From Lunularia cruciata (Eukaryota; Streptophyta; Marchantiopsida; Lunulariales; Lunulariaceae): DNA of 64,000 nucleotides. Under the pieces are notes generated by a model. It saw only the letters and a program-made list of their open reading frames with translations. It was not told the DNA's origin and did not search any database. Positions 47,881 through 56,784 of this stretch are shown piece after piece. Location: NCBI GenBank assembly GCA_948567375.1, contig OX419759.1:43625493-43689492 (forward strand), given 5' to 3'. Numbering within the stretch: position 1 is the first letter of the stretch; each line of letters begins with the position of its first letter. A program made the position numbers and the translations under genes.

Positions 47881-48177
47881 TTGCGAGTGCATAAGGTTTT
47901 TCCATCTGGAGTCCTTGTGTTAGAAGGACATGATGGTGTTGTTTGGAAGGATCATGTGTGCAATTGTACGCCATGCCACCTCCCAAACATTGATGGTACT
48001 ATGGACCCAAGCTTGGCACTTGTATGTGCAGGCTTGAGGTGTATGTTATGTGGCTCTCCTTGTGGAGCAACTACTATGTTAATGTGTGATAGCTGTTTGA
48101 GAGGATGGCATATGGCATGTATGACTCCTCCCCTCACGATGGTTCCTCGGGGATAGTGTTTATGCCCTAGATGTATT
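47881..48177 (+). pseudogene. Element F C-terminal region with PHD finger
   Basis: After the integrase C-terminal linker (KVFPSGVLVLEGHDGVVWKD) comes CMLCGSPCGATTMLMCDSC, RGWHMAC, a proline-rich loop, a TAG, and CPRC. The spacing C-x2-C-x11-C-x2-C-x4-H-x2-C...C-x2-C is that of a C4HC3 PHD finger, including the Trp before His. The TAG (48154-48156) stands where PHD fingers usually have an acidic residue before the Trp. PHD fingers commonly bind histone H3 tails; a targeting role during integration is inference. Confidence 0.82.
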
Positions 48178-48978
48178 TGACCTATAGCTAGTTCATTCTT
48201 TATATGGTATAGATTGCAGACATGCAACTAGCAATGGAGCTCCATAGCCCCGGCCTCTTGATCTTTGCCCATCGTAGGGTATGCTATATACTTGGAATAG
48301 ATGGCTATTTGGAGTTAGAGGGACCTAACCGCTAGCTAGGAGGGCGATTGTGGCACTTTAGAGTCTATGTATGACTTATGTGTGAGTTGTTCTTTTATAG
48401 TGAATGATGTTGACAGTGATGTATATATGCATGATAGCTATCATGCCATTTTTAGTGTCGCATCTAGATTGCTCAAACACTAGAGTTGCAATGATAGTAG
48501 TTAGAGTTATTTCAATAGTTTCTTAGAAACTACTTTCAGACGGTCATATTTTGTGTTTGGGGTATTGACTTCATGGTGGGGCCCACTGTCACTTTGCACC
48601 ATTTGCACCATTGAGTGTGTCGTCAATAGGACCATTAGGGTTTCAGACCTAGCTTGAGTCCAAGGATATACTTTCAAAGTGCAGCTCTAGAGAGCTCACT
48701 TCTCTGATGTTGAGCCTTCAAATTCTTGGCTATGGTAGACAAAGGCCGGCAAGCGTCATGTAAATTCTCTTAGCTAGAGTGGGTGTGGCTTGACTGTAAT
48801 CAATGCCTAGTTATTTGCAGTTTATAGAGTGATAGATCAAGTATTGATCTAAGTTGAGTTGAGAGTGGTAAAAAATCTGATTTTTAGAGTCTATGTATGA
48901 CTTATGTGTGAGTTGTGCTTCTATAGTGTATGATGTTGACAATAATGTATGTTGTGTAGCAATGTATATATGGAGGAC
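48178..48978 (+). other. Element F 3' non-coding region, possible 3' LTR start
   Basis: A purine-rich AGGAGGGCGATTG (48338-48350) precedes TGTGGCACTTTAGAG (48349), which resembles a polypurine tract plus LTR start. A ~75-bp sequence beginning TTTAGAGTCTATGTATGACT occurs at about 48358 and again at 48889. No second LTR copy is in the window to prove the boundary. Confidence 0.35.
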
Positions 48979-49657
48979 TGTAACACCCATTTGTGCATGT
49001 GTGTGGTATTGTGATATTTAGCTTGGTATTACAAGTACTTAAGAGATATTATTTATATAGAGATAAAGGATGGTTCTATATTAGTCATGGTTAGCTAAAG
49101 TTAGTCATAGCTAAGATAGATGGGACCTTACTTTAGAGGAAGTAGGAAAGATGAGCACCACTATTTTGGATTTTAGTGTGTTGACTTGGTATTATTCCTA
49201 GGTGTTTGGCTTTGGGGAAAGAGTTGAGAACTCTTGGGCCCGCAAGCCTTTTTGTTTTGGATTCTTCTTTAGTCCAAGGATAGCCCATGTGAAGGAATCC
49301 TTGCTTTAGTGGTTGGGTCAAGATAAGGGGAATATGCCCATGTGAATGGATATTCCTTTCTACTTTTTGACTTTACTTGACTTTTAGTCTAGTAACTTGA
49401 GTTACTACGGTAATTAGTAACTTTGGTACGTAACTATTTCACAAGTATATAAACAAGGAGTGAGGAGGTACTCATCATCCTTTCATTTGCAACTATCTCT
49501 CTCTCATTGAGTTCTCTAGTGAGCAATGTCTTGAGTCTTGGAGTGTTAGCCTTGGAGGAGTATGATGGAGTTGGGGTTCCTTGCCTTCTTAGTCCATGGT
49601 GCGCTACCATAATAGCCATCAGAGGTTCATCCTGAGTGAGAGACAGGCCGGCTCACA
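48979..49657 (+). repeat. Element E 5' LTR
   Basis: 679 bp, TGTAACACCC to GGCTCACA (TG...CA ends). From 5' to 3' it contains two copies of a TTAGTCAT/AGCTAA unit (about 49081-49112), the palindrome TAGTAACTTGAGTTACTA (49390-49407), further GTAACT copies, a TATA box, and a CT-rich leader. Confidence 0.96.
49390..49455 (+). promoter_or_regulatory. Putative family-1 LTR promoter
   Basis: The perfect inverted repeat TAGTAACT-TG-AGTTACTA (49390-49407) is followed by AGTAACT and CGTAACT. Then comes TATATAA (49446-49452) in AAGTATATAAACAAGG. A CT-rich stretch with TCTCTCTCTC begins about 45 bp downstream, typical of a plant transcript leader. Promoter assignment is inferred from motif order. The layout is conserved in the other family-1 LTRs that keep this segment. 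Confidence 0.6.
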
Positions 49658-49682
49658 TTTTTGGTTCCGTTGCCGGGACCTC
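49658..49682 (+). promoter_or_regulatory. Element E primer-binding site, tRNA-Asp-like
   Basis: TTTTTGGTTCCGTTGCCGGG lies immediately after the LTR. It matches TGGCGCCGTTGCCGGGG, the complement of plant tRNA-Asp 3' end, with two or three changes. Confidence 0.6.
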
Positions 49683-50454
49683 TCTAGAAGGCAAGATAAT
49701 GTTCCGCGTCCAATTCTACATTAGGCAGAAGGAGGCTATGAGAGCTCACTTGGAGAGAACATTAGGAGAGGAGAGGGCTGAACTTATGTTAGAGAACCAA
49801 GATCCATTTGTATACCCTGTAGTTCATTATGATGTCTTTGAGGTGATTTTGTATATCCTGTACACATGAGAGGAATTGGAGAGATTGTGTGAGGTGGATT
49901 GCAGATTTTGGGGATTAAGGTGATTTTGGGCAAAATCTCAAGTTTGAGATCTAGACTTGAGATTTCTACACATGATAGCTTGGGTTATCTTTCAGTTAGC
50001 ACACTTGAAATTATTGAGAGAGCTTCTATGCGCACTGGGCTAGAATTTTTGAAAGTTGATAGGGTAAAGTGCTCCCGCAACTGCATGCTCTCTGGAAAAT
50101 TGTACAGAGTCTGCCATTTCTTCAATTTTTAGTGAATTGTCCTGAAAATTTCCAAGAAAATTTAGTGCAATGTATCCTACCTGGTGCCACAAAAATTAGA
50201 GAGAGATCATTTTTGCGCAGTGCGTTATGAGTTTTTGAAGTGAGGGGGGTGGTTTTCAGACCAAATCTGAAATATGGGTGCTGAATAGAAAGGTGTCTAG
50301 GCCAAATGGCTCAATGAAAAGATCTAAAATTTTGCAGGGAGGGACGCCCTAGAGTTGTGATCAGGTGTGGAAAATTTCAGAGGACTGTGACATATTCGTT
50401 GGGAGATTTGAGTGACATTGTGAGGAAGGGTCAATTCTGCAGAGTGGAGATCTC
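49683..50454 (+). other. Element E leader with small ORFs
   Basis: Between primer-binding site and accessory ORF. A 57-codon frame at about 49699-49869 (MFRVQFYIRQKEAMRAHLER...) is partly conserved in element H (6068-6240). A second open stretch, 49899-50132, is weaker. I see no known domain. These may be upstream ORFs of a leader or remains of a longer gene. Confidence 0.4.
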
Positions 50455-50991
50455 ATGCATGAGAAGTTTGAGATCAACAAAAAGCATGTTTGAGTGTTTA
50501 GATTCATCTTTGGGAACATGGAGGGTCATCAAGAGTGGAAATTGAGATTATGCAAGGTTCCCCAAGGGTTTGAGGTGATTGTAGGGGTGGATTTGAGGAA
50601 AAGAGAGTTTACAATAGAATTTGAAGAGAGTGTTGAGAGGATCCAAAAACCTACACCACTTGGAGGAAAGAGTGAGTCTAAGTGCTTTCTATGTGGAGAG
50701 AAGGGACATAAGGCAAGTTCATGTCCATTAACCTTTGAGAGCAAGAGATTGAGGGAAAGGAGAGGCTTACTTGACTTGGGTTTGCATGTTGGACCTTCTT
50801 CACCAAGATTGGGAGGGAGAAGATCTAAGACCAAGGAGTTGTGTGAGGTTTGTGGAGTTGAAGGACTTCCAAAAGGACATGAGTGTAGTGGAGTAAAAGC
50901 ACTTTTGGAAACTTTGGTGAAGGATCTTGGAGAGAGTCTTAGTACAGCTACAGAAATACTACCACCTTCATCAGCTAGTTCTCAAGATTAG
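50455..50991 (+). CDS. Accessory zinc-knuckle protein upstream of gag
   Basis: The uninterrupted frame is 50494-50991; its first ATG is at 50518, giving 157 codons. The frame can be followed back to about 50455 through one TGA (50491-50493), which element H reads as TGC. It contains a CCHC zinc knuckle, CFLCGEKGHKASSC (C-x2-C-x4-H-x4-C, about 50677-50718), and a second Cys/His cluster, CEVCGVEGLPKGHEC (about 50842-50886). A basic N-terminal half (GFEVIVGVDLRKREF) precedes them. It ends in SSASSQD. A separate ORF before gag is known in some plant gypsy lineages such as Ogre/Tat, but I cannot assign homology. Nucleic-acid binding is inferred from the zinc knuckle. Confidence 0.6.
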
Positions 50992-51226
50992 TGATGGAGA
51001 TAATCTTTCAACTTATGGATAAACTATCCATGAGAGTTAGATTAATATGCACTCTAGGATTTGATGTTGCTATAGAAATCTTGGAGCAACCTGAACCTTT
51101 TGTGTTCCCTAGAGTGGATTATTCTCAGATGGTGTTAGTCATGTATATACTCTATTAGTAATAGAGTGAGAGAAAAGAAAAGAGAAAAAAAAAATTAAGA
51201 GAAAAGAAAGATAGTGAGGGGTTAAG

Positions 51227-52042
51227 ATGGGGAAACTTCCGGTTTTCTTTGGCAAGGATGGAGAAGATGTGGAGGCCTTTGTGAGAGACTTCAAGAGAGC
51301 TTGCATAGGAAACAATGAGAGGAGGAAGAATGAGTGGGCCTCATTATTACCAGATTTCTTTGAGGATGCAGCACTTACATGGTATGAGTCAGAATACCAA
51401 AAGAGAGAGAGGAGAGAGGGGGAAGAGGAGTCTTGTGAGACTTTGACTTCAGCACTCATTGAGAACTTTCTTCCTGATGAGAGTTATGAGAGATTGATGA
51501 GTGAGGTTACATTTCTCAAGCAAGGAGATGGAGAGAAAGTGAGGGTCTATGTGGAAAGAGTGGAAAAGTTGGAGTCCAGATTTCGCATAGTGTTGAGGAA
51601 GGGTGGGGATGATGTGGAGACTACAATGATTGGCATAGGGGCCATGCTCACCAAGAATTTTGTGGGAGGATTGAGACCACAAATTAGAAGCAAGGTGAGA
51701 TATGAGAAACCTTCTTCCAAGGTTGAAGCTATCAAGATCGCAATTCGTATGGAGGAGAGTTTGGAAGGGGATGAGAGTGATTTGGTGGTGAAGGAGGTTG
51801 TGCATCCTCCTCAAGGCTACAAGTATGGTGGAACTTCTGATACTTTGGTGACAAGGGTTGCACCACAAGTAGTAGTTGCTCCAATTCTTGCACCTCCACC
51901 AAAAGATCCACTCCAAACCATCACAGAACAACTTGCGGATCTCAAGATCAATGTGGTGCAACTATGGGAGAAGAGAGAGGTGGATCAGAATGTAGGGAGA
52001 GGGCCTAGGAGTTATGGAAACTATCCATATAGAGGAGGCTAA
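51227..52042 (+). CDS. gag: Element E gag (capsid), ended by a premature TAA
   Basis: The 271 codons from ATG at 51227 (MGKLPVFFGKDGEDVEAFVR) include the Ty3/gypsy gag core: WASLLPDFFEDAALTWYESE, a Glu/Arg-rich insert, FVGGLRPQIRSKVRYEKPSS. The TAA at 52040-52042 follows YPYRGG. Element H has CAA at this codon, and the frame stays open for 1337 codons beyond, starting with the zinc knuckle CFGCGGRGHIQRNC (about 52076-52117). So the stop removes nucleocapsid and pol from the main product. It is best read as a recent C-to-T nonsense mutation. Confidence 0.9.
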   Translation: MGKLPVFFGKDGEDVEAFVRDFKRACIGNNERRKNEWASLLPDFFEDAALTWYESEYQKRERREGEEESCETLTSALIENFLPDESYERLMSEVTFLKQGDGEKVRVYVERVEKLESRFRIVLRKGGDDVETTMIGIGAMLTKNFVGGLRPQIRSKVRYEKPSSKVEAIKIAIRMEESLEGDESDLVVKEVVHPPQGYKYGGTSDTLVTRVAPQVVVAPILAPPPKDPLQTITEQLADLKINVVQLWEKREVDQNVGRGPRSYGNYPYRGG

Positions 52043-55000
52043 CCAGCCAACAATTTCAATGATAGAAATTGTTTTGGTTGTGGAGGAAGAGGCCATATCC
52101 AAAGGAATTGCCCAAATTCCACTTACCATGGAGGAAGGGGTTATGAGGGAGCCAATAGAGGGAAAGAGGGAGGTAGTGAAACCCAAGTGGCTCCTAATCC
52201 CAACAAAGGTAAGGGGATAGCATCCATAGATGTGGTTGAGAGCAAGTATGAGAAGGGAGAGTGCTCAAACTCCAAGGGTCCTAATTTGGAGCTTTTGGCA
52301 CAAGAGAAGAAGAGAGCTCGTTTTGCAGAGGATGTTCACTCTTCTCAAGGATTTACTTCAAGCAAGGATACTCCTATGTCTACTAGGAGCACTCGCACCT
52401 CAGCACCATCAACAACAAAGACTCCAAGGAAGAAGTTGGGGATGGAGGACTTCTTGATCTCAAAGCAACAATGGAACTACAATGTGTTGGAGGATGTTGG
52501 TAGTCACAAGGCTAACATCACAGTGGGCCAATTAATTGCTTTGAACCCTACCTTGAGAAAGGAGCTTAGAGGTGGTTTGAGTTCTACAAGGAGCAAGAAG
52601 AAGAAGAAGGCAAAAGTTCCAGTATCAATGGGGGTGGTGGATGCCAAGCCAGCACCATGGGAGGCTTGTGAATATGCCTCCAAGATTGATGTGAGAGTGA
52701 ATGGTCACAACATCAAGGATGCATTGGTTGATGGAGGATCAGCAGTGAATGCCATGTCAGAAAGGTTGATGAAGAAGTTGGGTATGATACCCTCAAGACC
52801 TTCAACATTTGTGGTGAGCATGGCAAACAAGCAACAAGTTCGACCAGTAGGAGTGATGGATAAGGTGGTAGTTTCAGTTATGGGAGTTCAAAATCTCATG
52901 ACTTTCCAAGTCTTGAAGGATTCAAGCTATGACTTACTTCTTGGGAGGCCATGGTTGAGAGCAGCACGCACAACTGATCGATGGCACAAAGGGTACTTGA
53001 GGATTGGGCCATCAAACCATAGAGTCACTGTCCCTGTGACTAACACCACCAACACTTCACATTCAGATACCCCATCTTCTAATTATTGGGAATCAGATTC
53101 TGAAGAAGGAGCTTCAGGTGTGGACACAAGCATGGAAGAGGAGACTTCCACGGAGGAAGATGAATCTGAATCTGATTCAGATGTGTATCCCTTGTGTGCT
53201 ATGGATTTTGCACCTAAGCCAGAGGTTTTGAAGGACCCAGATAAATCACCATTGACACTTGAGGAGGTAGAGAGAAGGTTATCTACCCTCAAGTATGGCC
53301 CAAATGTTACCAAGGAGGAGAAGGTGAGATTTGAGGAGATTTTCCGCAAGTTCATCCATGTGTTTGCTTTTAGTTACAAGGATTTGAAGGAAGTCACCTT
53401 GGAGGAGCACAAGATAGAGGTGGAGTCACATGCAAGACCAATCCGCCAAAAGCAACGTCGCATTAGCCCACCAATATCTTTGGTTGTGAAGGAGGAGATT
53501 GATAAGCTCAAGGAGGCTGGATTTATCTTTGAGGTGGAGAATTCAGAATGGGTGTCTCCAATTGTCATTGTGAAGAAAAAGAATGGCAAGCTTCGGGTAT
53601 GTGTGGATTACAAGAAGCTTAATGCTGTTACCAAGAAGGACTACTACCCATTGCCATTCATTGATGAGATCTTGGAGGAGGTTGCAGGTCATGAGAGGTA
53701 CAGTTTTGGAGATGGTTATAGTGGATATAACCAAATAAAGATTGCACCAGAGCATCAACAACTCACCACATTCACCACACCTTGGGGAACTTACGCTTTC
53801 AAGGTCATGCCTTTTGGGCTTTGCAATGCTCCAGCCACATTCCAACGGTTCATGAACAAGGTATTTGAACCTTTCATTGGGAAATTTGTGAGAGATTTCA
53901 TTGATGACTTTTGTGTCTATGGGAGCAAGGAGGAGCACTTTGAGCACCTAATCAAAGTCTTGCAACGCTTGGATGAGGCAAATGCATCACTCAACCCAGA
54001 GAAGTGCATTTTTGGATGTGAAGAAGGTCTACTTTTGGGGCACATCATCTCCAAGGATGGAATAGCAGTTGATCCTGAGAAGGTGAGGAAAATCTCAGAC
54101 CTTCCATTCCCTTCAAGCTTGACAAAGTTACGCCAATTCTTGGGAATGGTTGGGTACTATAGGAGGTTCATCTTCTCATTTTCCAACAAGGCTTATGCAT
54201 TGACCATCTACATGAAGAAGGGTGTAGATTACATGGTGATTTTGGAAGACAAGGAGGCTCTCAAAGCTTTTGAGGAGCTCAAGCAATCCCTTGTTGTAGC
54301 TCCAATTCTTGCTAAACCTGATTGGAGTAAGCCTTTCATCCTCTACACTGATGCTTCTAATGTAGCTATAGGATGCACTCTTAGTCAATTAGACCAAGAT
54401 GGGCATGATCATCCAATAGCTTATGCTAGTAGGCAGATGGTTTCAGCAGAGAAGAACTACTCTGTCACAGAGAGAGAAGGGTTGGCAGTGATCTTTGGTC
54501 TCAAGAAGTTTAGACACTACTTGATTGGAGGGAAAGCCACAATTGTCACGGATCACAAGGCTTTGAAGTACATCTTCAACAAGCCTAATGTTGAAGGGAG
54601 ACTAGCAAGGTGGATGATACTCTTGTCTGAGTATGACTACACAATTGAGGATAGGCCAGGAAAGAAACATGCAAATGCTGATTTGTTATCTAGAGCCTAT
54701 GATCATGATGGAGATGAGCCAGTAGATGATTCCTTCCCGGATGAGGAGCTCATGACAATCTCAGTCACTCAAGAGATTCCAATGGAGTACAAGGAGATTG
54801 TGGATTTTGTGACAAGAGGTAACTATCCAGAAGGGATGCATGCTAGGGAGAGGAAGGCACTTGCAGCAAGATCTAGACCTTACACAATGGTGGAGGATAT
54901 TCTTTTTCACCAAGGAGCAGATGGTCTACTTCGAAGAGCAGTGGGTAAGGAAGAGTCTATCCTACTCATAAAGGAGTTTCATGAAGGTTTAGTATGTGGA

Positions 55001-56053
55001 GGACACTTTGCAGGAAAGGTGACTGCTTTCAAGATTCTAGATGCAGGTTACCATTGGAGAGGGATTTTCAAGGATTGTCTTGATTATTGCAAAACTTGTC
55101 ATGTTTGTCAAGCTTTTGCTAGAAAGTCTACATCCACTCCACCACTTAGATCAATTCCATTGCTAGGACCTTTTGAGAAGTGGGGAATTGATTTTGTAGG
55201 ACCTCTCAATAGAACCCCAAGGAACAATCGGTACATTGTGGTAGTTACTGATTACCTTACCAAGTGGGTTGAGGCTAGACCATTGAGGGACAAGAATGAA
55301 GATGAAGTGGGTAGATTTCTTTATGAACGCATTATCACTAGGTTTGGATGCCCTTTGGAGTTGGTTTCTGATAGAGGAGGAGAGTTTACAGGAAGCATTA
55401 CTACAGCCATGCTACGACATTTCTCTATCACACATAGAGTAACTACATCCTATAAGCCAAATTCCAATGGCTTGGCAGAGAGAACCAATCAGACCTTGTG
55501 CATGATGTTGGCCAAAGATGCAGAAATGGAGGGGGCTAAACATCATTGGGACAAGAGGATTCATGCAGTTTTGTGGGAGTATAGGACAACCATGAAGACT
55601 TCCACTGGATATTCTCCATTCCAATTGGTGTATGGTATTGAGTCTACCTTACCTATTCACTTTGATCTTCCTACCTTCCAAAGCATTCATAGGAGATTGA
55701 AGAAAGCACAAGGAAGTGATGCAGAGAAGTCAAGGAAGGATCAACTCATGGAGTTGGAAGAGGCAAGAGCAGTTGCTATGGTTCGAGTGGAGCAAGCCCA
55801 AAGGAAACAAAAGGAGAGCTATGACAAGAGGCAAGGCAAGAAGAAGGTGGAGCCTTTCAAAGAAGGTGATTGGGTAATGTTGTTTGATTCCATTCGATTC
55901 AAGAGAGTACAAAAGAAGTTTTTGCCTAAGTACTTTGGACCTTTCATAGTAGAGAAGGTGTGGGGAAATTACACTTATGATCTCAAGGAGTTGGGAGGAA
56001 GACACTTTGATAGGATTAACCATGATAAGTTAAAGATGTACCATAGAAGGTAG
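52043..56053 (+). CDS. pol: Element E nucleocapsid and pol: protease, RT, RNase H, integrase
   Basis: It is in frame with gag, open for 1336 codons to the TAG at 56051-56053. Order: zinc knuckle (52076-52117); protease with DALVDGGSAVNAM (catalytic Asp codon 52730, Asp-Gly-Gly variant) and LLLGRPWL; RT with RVCVDYKKLNAVTKKDYYP, YSGYNQIKIAPEHQQ, MPFGLCNAPATFQRFMN and FIDD (53897-53908); RNase H with YTDASNVAIG, TEREGLAVIF, TDHKALKYIF and NADLLSRAYD (54330-54710); integrase with H-x-H zinc region ending CKTCHVCQAF (54975-55110) and the D,D,E core GIDFVGP, LVSDRGGEF, GLAERTNQ (55185-55490). The C-terminus has KKFLPKYFGPFIVEKVW, a GPY/F-like module. All catalytic residues I can check are present. 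As annotated, translation would need readthrough of the TAA or restart. Confidence 0.93.
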   Translation, partial: PANNFNDRNCFGCGGRGHIQRNCPNSTYHGGRGYEGANRGKEGGSETQVAPNPNKGKGIASIDVVESKYEKGECSNSKGPNLELLAQEKKRARFAEDVHSSQGFTSSKDTPMSTRSTRTSAPSTTKTPRKKLGMEDFLISKQQWNYNVLEDVGSHKANITVGQLIALNPTLRKELRGGLSSTRSKKKKKAKVPVSMGVVDAKPAPWEACEYASKIDVRVNGHNIKDALVDGGSAVNAMSERLMKKLGMIPSRPSTFVVSMANKQQVRPVGVMDKVVVSVMGVQNLMTFQVLKDSSYDLLLGRPWLRAARTTDRWHKGYLRIGPSNHRVTVPVTNTTNTSHSDTPSSNYWESDSEEGASGVDTSMEEETSTEEDESESDSDVYPLCAMDFAPKPEVLKDPDKSPLTLEEVERRLSTLKYGPNVTKEEKVRFEEIFRKFIHVFAFSYKDLKEVTLEEHKIEVESHARPIRQKQRRISPPISLVVKEEIDKLKEAGFIFEVENSEWVSPIVIVKKKNGKLRVCVDYKKLNAVTKKDYYPLPFIDEILEEVAGHERYSFGDGYSGYNQIKIAPEHQQLTTFTTPWGTYAFKVMPFGLCNAPATFQRFMNKVFEPFIGKFVRDFIDDFCVYGSKEEHFEHLIKVLQRLDEANASLNPEKCIFGCEEGLLLGHIISKDGIAVDPEKVRKISDLPFPSSLTKLRQFLGMVGYYRRFIFSFSNKAYALTIYMKKGVDYMVILEDKEALKAFEELKQSLVVAPILAKPDWSKPFILYTDASNVAIGCTLSQLDQDGHDHPIAYASRQMVSAEKNYSVTEREGLAVIFGLKKFRHYLIGGKATIVTDHKALKYIFNKPNVEGRLARWMILLSEYDYTIEDRPGKKHANADLLSRAYDHDGDEPVDDSFPDEELMTISVTQEIPMEYKEIVDFVTRGNYPEGMHARERKALAARSRPYTMVEDILFHQGADGLLRRAVGKEESILLIKEFHEGLVCGGHFAGKVTAFKILDAGYHWRGIFKDCLDYCKTCHVCQAFARKSTSTPPLRSIPLLGPFEKWGIDFVGPLNRTPRNNRYIVVVTDYLTKWVEARPLRDKNEDEVGRFLYERIITRFGCPLELVSDRGGEFTGSITTAMLRHFSITHRVTTSYKPNSNGLAERTNQTLCMMLAKDAEMEGAKHHWDKRIHAVLWEYRTTMKTSTGYSPFQLVYGIESTLPIHFDLPTFQSIHRRLKKAQGSDAEKSRKDQLMELEEARAVAMVRVEQAQRKQKESYDKRQGKKKVEPFKEGDWVMLFDSIRFKRVQKKFLPKYFGPFIVEKVWGNYTYDLKELGGRHFDRINHDKLKMYHRR

Positions 56054-56084
56054 AGAGACCTTCACTTTGAGGACAAAGTGAAAA

Positions 56085-56101
56085 CTTAGTCCGGGGGTAA
56101 A
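56085..56101 (+). promoter_or_regulatory. Element E polypurine tract
   Basis: CCGGGGGTAAA lies directly before the 3' LTR start at 56102, the expected site for plus-strand priming. Element H has the equivalent CAAGGGTAAA before 12313. Confidence 0.75.
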
Positions 56102-56780
56102 TGTAACACCCATTTGTGCATGTGTGTGGTATTGTGATATTTAGCTTGGTATTACAAGTACTTAAGAGATATTATTTATATAGAGATAAAGGATGGTTCT
56201 ATATTAGTCATGGTTAGCTAAAGTTAGTCATAGCTAAGATAGATGGGACCTTACTTTAGAGGAAGTAGGAAAGATGAGCACCACTATTTTGGATTTTAGT
56301 GTGTTGACTTGGTATTATTCCTAGGTGTTTGGCTTTGGGGAAAGAGTTGAGAACTCTTGGGCCCGCAAGCCTTTTTGTTTTGGATTCTTCTTTAGTCCAA
56401 GGATAGCCCATGTGAAGGAATCCTTGCTTTAGTGGTTGGGTCAAGATAAGGGGAATATGCCCATGTGAATGGATATTCCTTTCTACTTTTTGACTTTACT
56501 TGACTTTTAGTCTAGTAACTTGAGTTACTACGGTAATTAGTAACTTTGGTACGTAACTATTTCACAAGTATATAAACAAGGAGTGAGGAGGTACTCATCA
56601 TCCTTTCATTTGCAACTATCTCTCTCTCATTGAGTTCTCTAGTGAGTAATGTCTTGAGTCTTGGAGTGTTAGCCTTGGAGGAGTATGATGGAGTTGGGGT
56701 TCCTTGCCTTCTTAGTCCATGGTGCGCTACCATAATAGCCATCAGAGGTTCATCCTGAGTGAGAGACAGGCCGGCTCACA
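56102..56780 (+). repeat. Element E 3' LTR
   Basis: 679 bp, same ends as the 5' LTR and nearly identical to it. The target duplication GGAC follows at 56781-56784. Confidence 0.96.
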
Positions 56781-56784
56781 GGAC

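Larger units (their letters stand above)
42970..48978 (+). mobile_element. Element F: family-3 Ty3/gypsy element with DNA methyltransferase and PHD finger
   Basis: The domain order on the plus strand is protease (43000-43440), C5 DNA methyltransferase (43750-44790), conserved linker (44880-45360), RT (45378-45960), RNase H (46144-46560), integrase (46940-47480), and a C-terminal region with a PHD finger (48040-48172), followed by a possible 3' LTR start at 48349. Gag and the 5' LTR are missing, cut by a family-1 LTR fragment. Stops and frameshifts are moderate, so domains are readable over 60-110 residues at a time. Confidence 0.88.
48975..56784 (+). mobile_element. Element E: young, near-complete family-1 Ty3/gypsy retrotransposon
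   Basis: LTRs of 679 bp each (48979-49657 and 56102-56780) differ, as far as I can read, at about one position (C/T near 49525/56648). A 4-bp target duplication GGAC flanks it (48975-48978 and 56781-56784). The contents are the primer-binding site, a leader with an accessory zinc-knuckle ORF (50455-50991), one gag-pol frame of 1609 codons (51227-56053) with a single TAA at codon 272, and the polypurine tract. It lacks a chromodomain. It is the only element here near coding competence. Confidence 0.96.

Noticed and set aside
51449-51961. 170-codon minus-strand open frame
   Set aside because: It is the shadow of the gag frame of element E on the opposite strand, with no motif.
52040-52042. Programmed stop-codon readthrough between gag and pol in element E
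   Set aside because: The stop lies before the zinc knuckle, not at the gag-pol border. The element H codon is CAA, and the context (TAA then CCA) is not a known strong readthrough signal. A point mutation is simpler.
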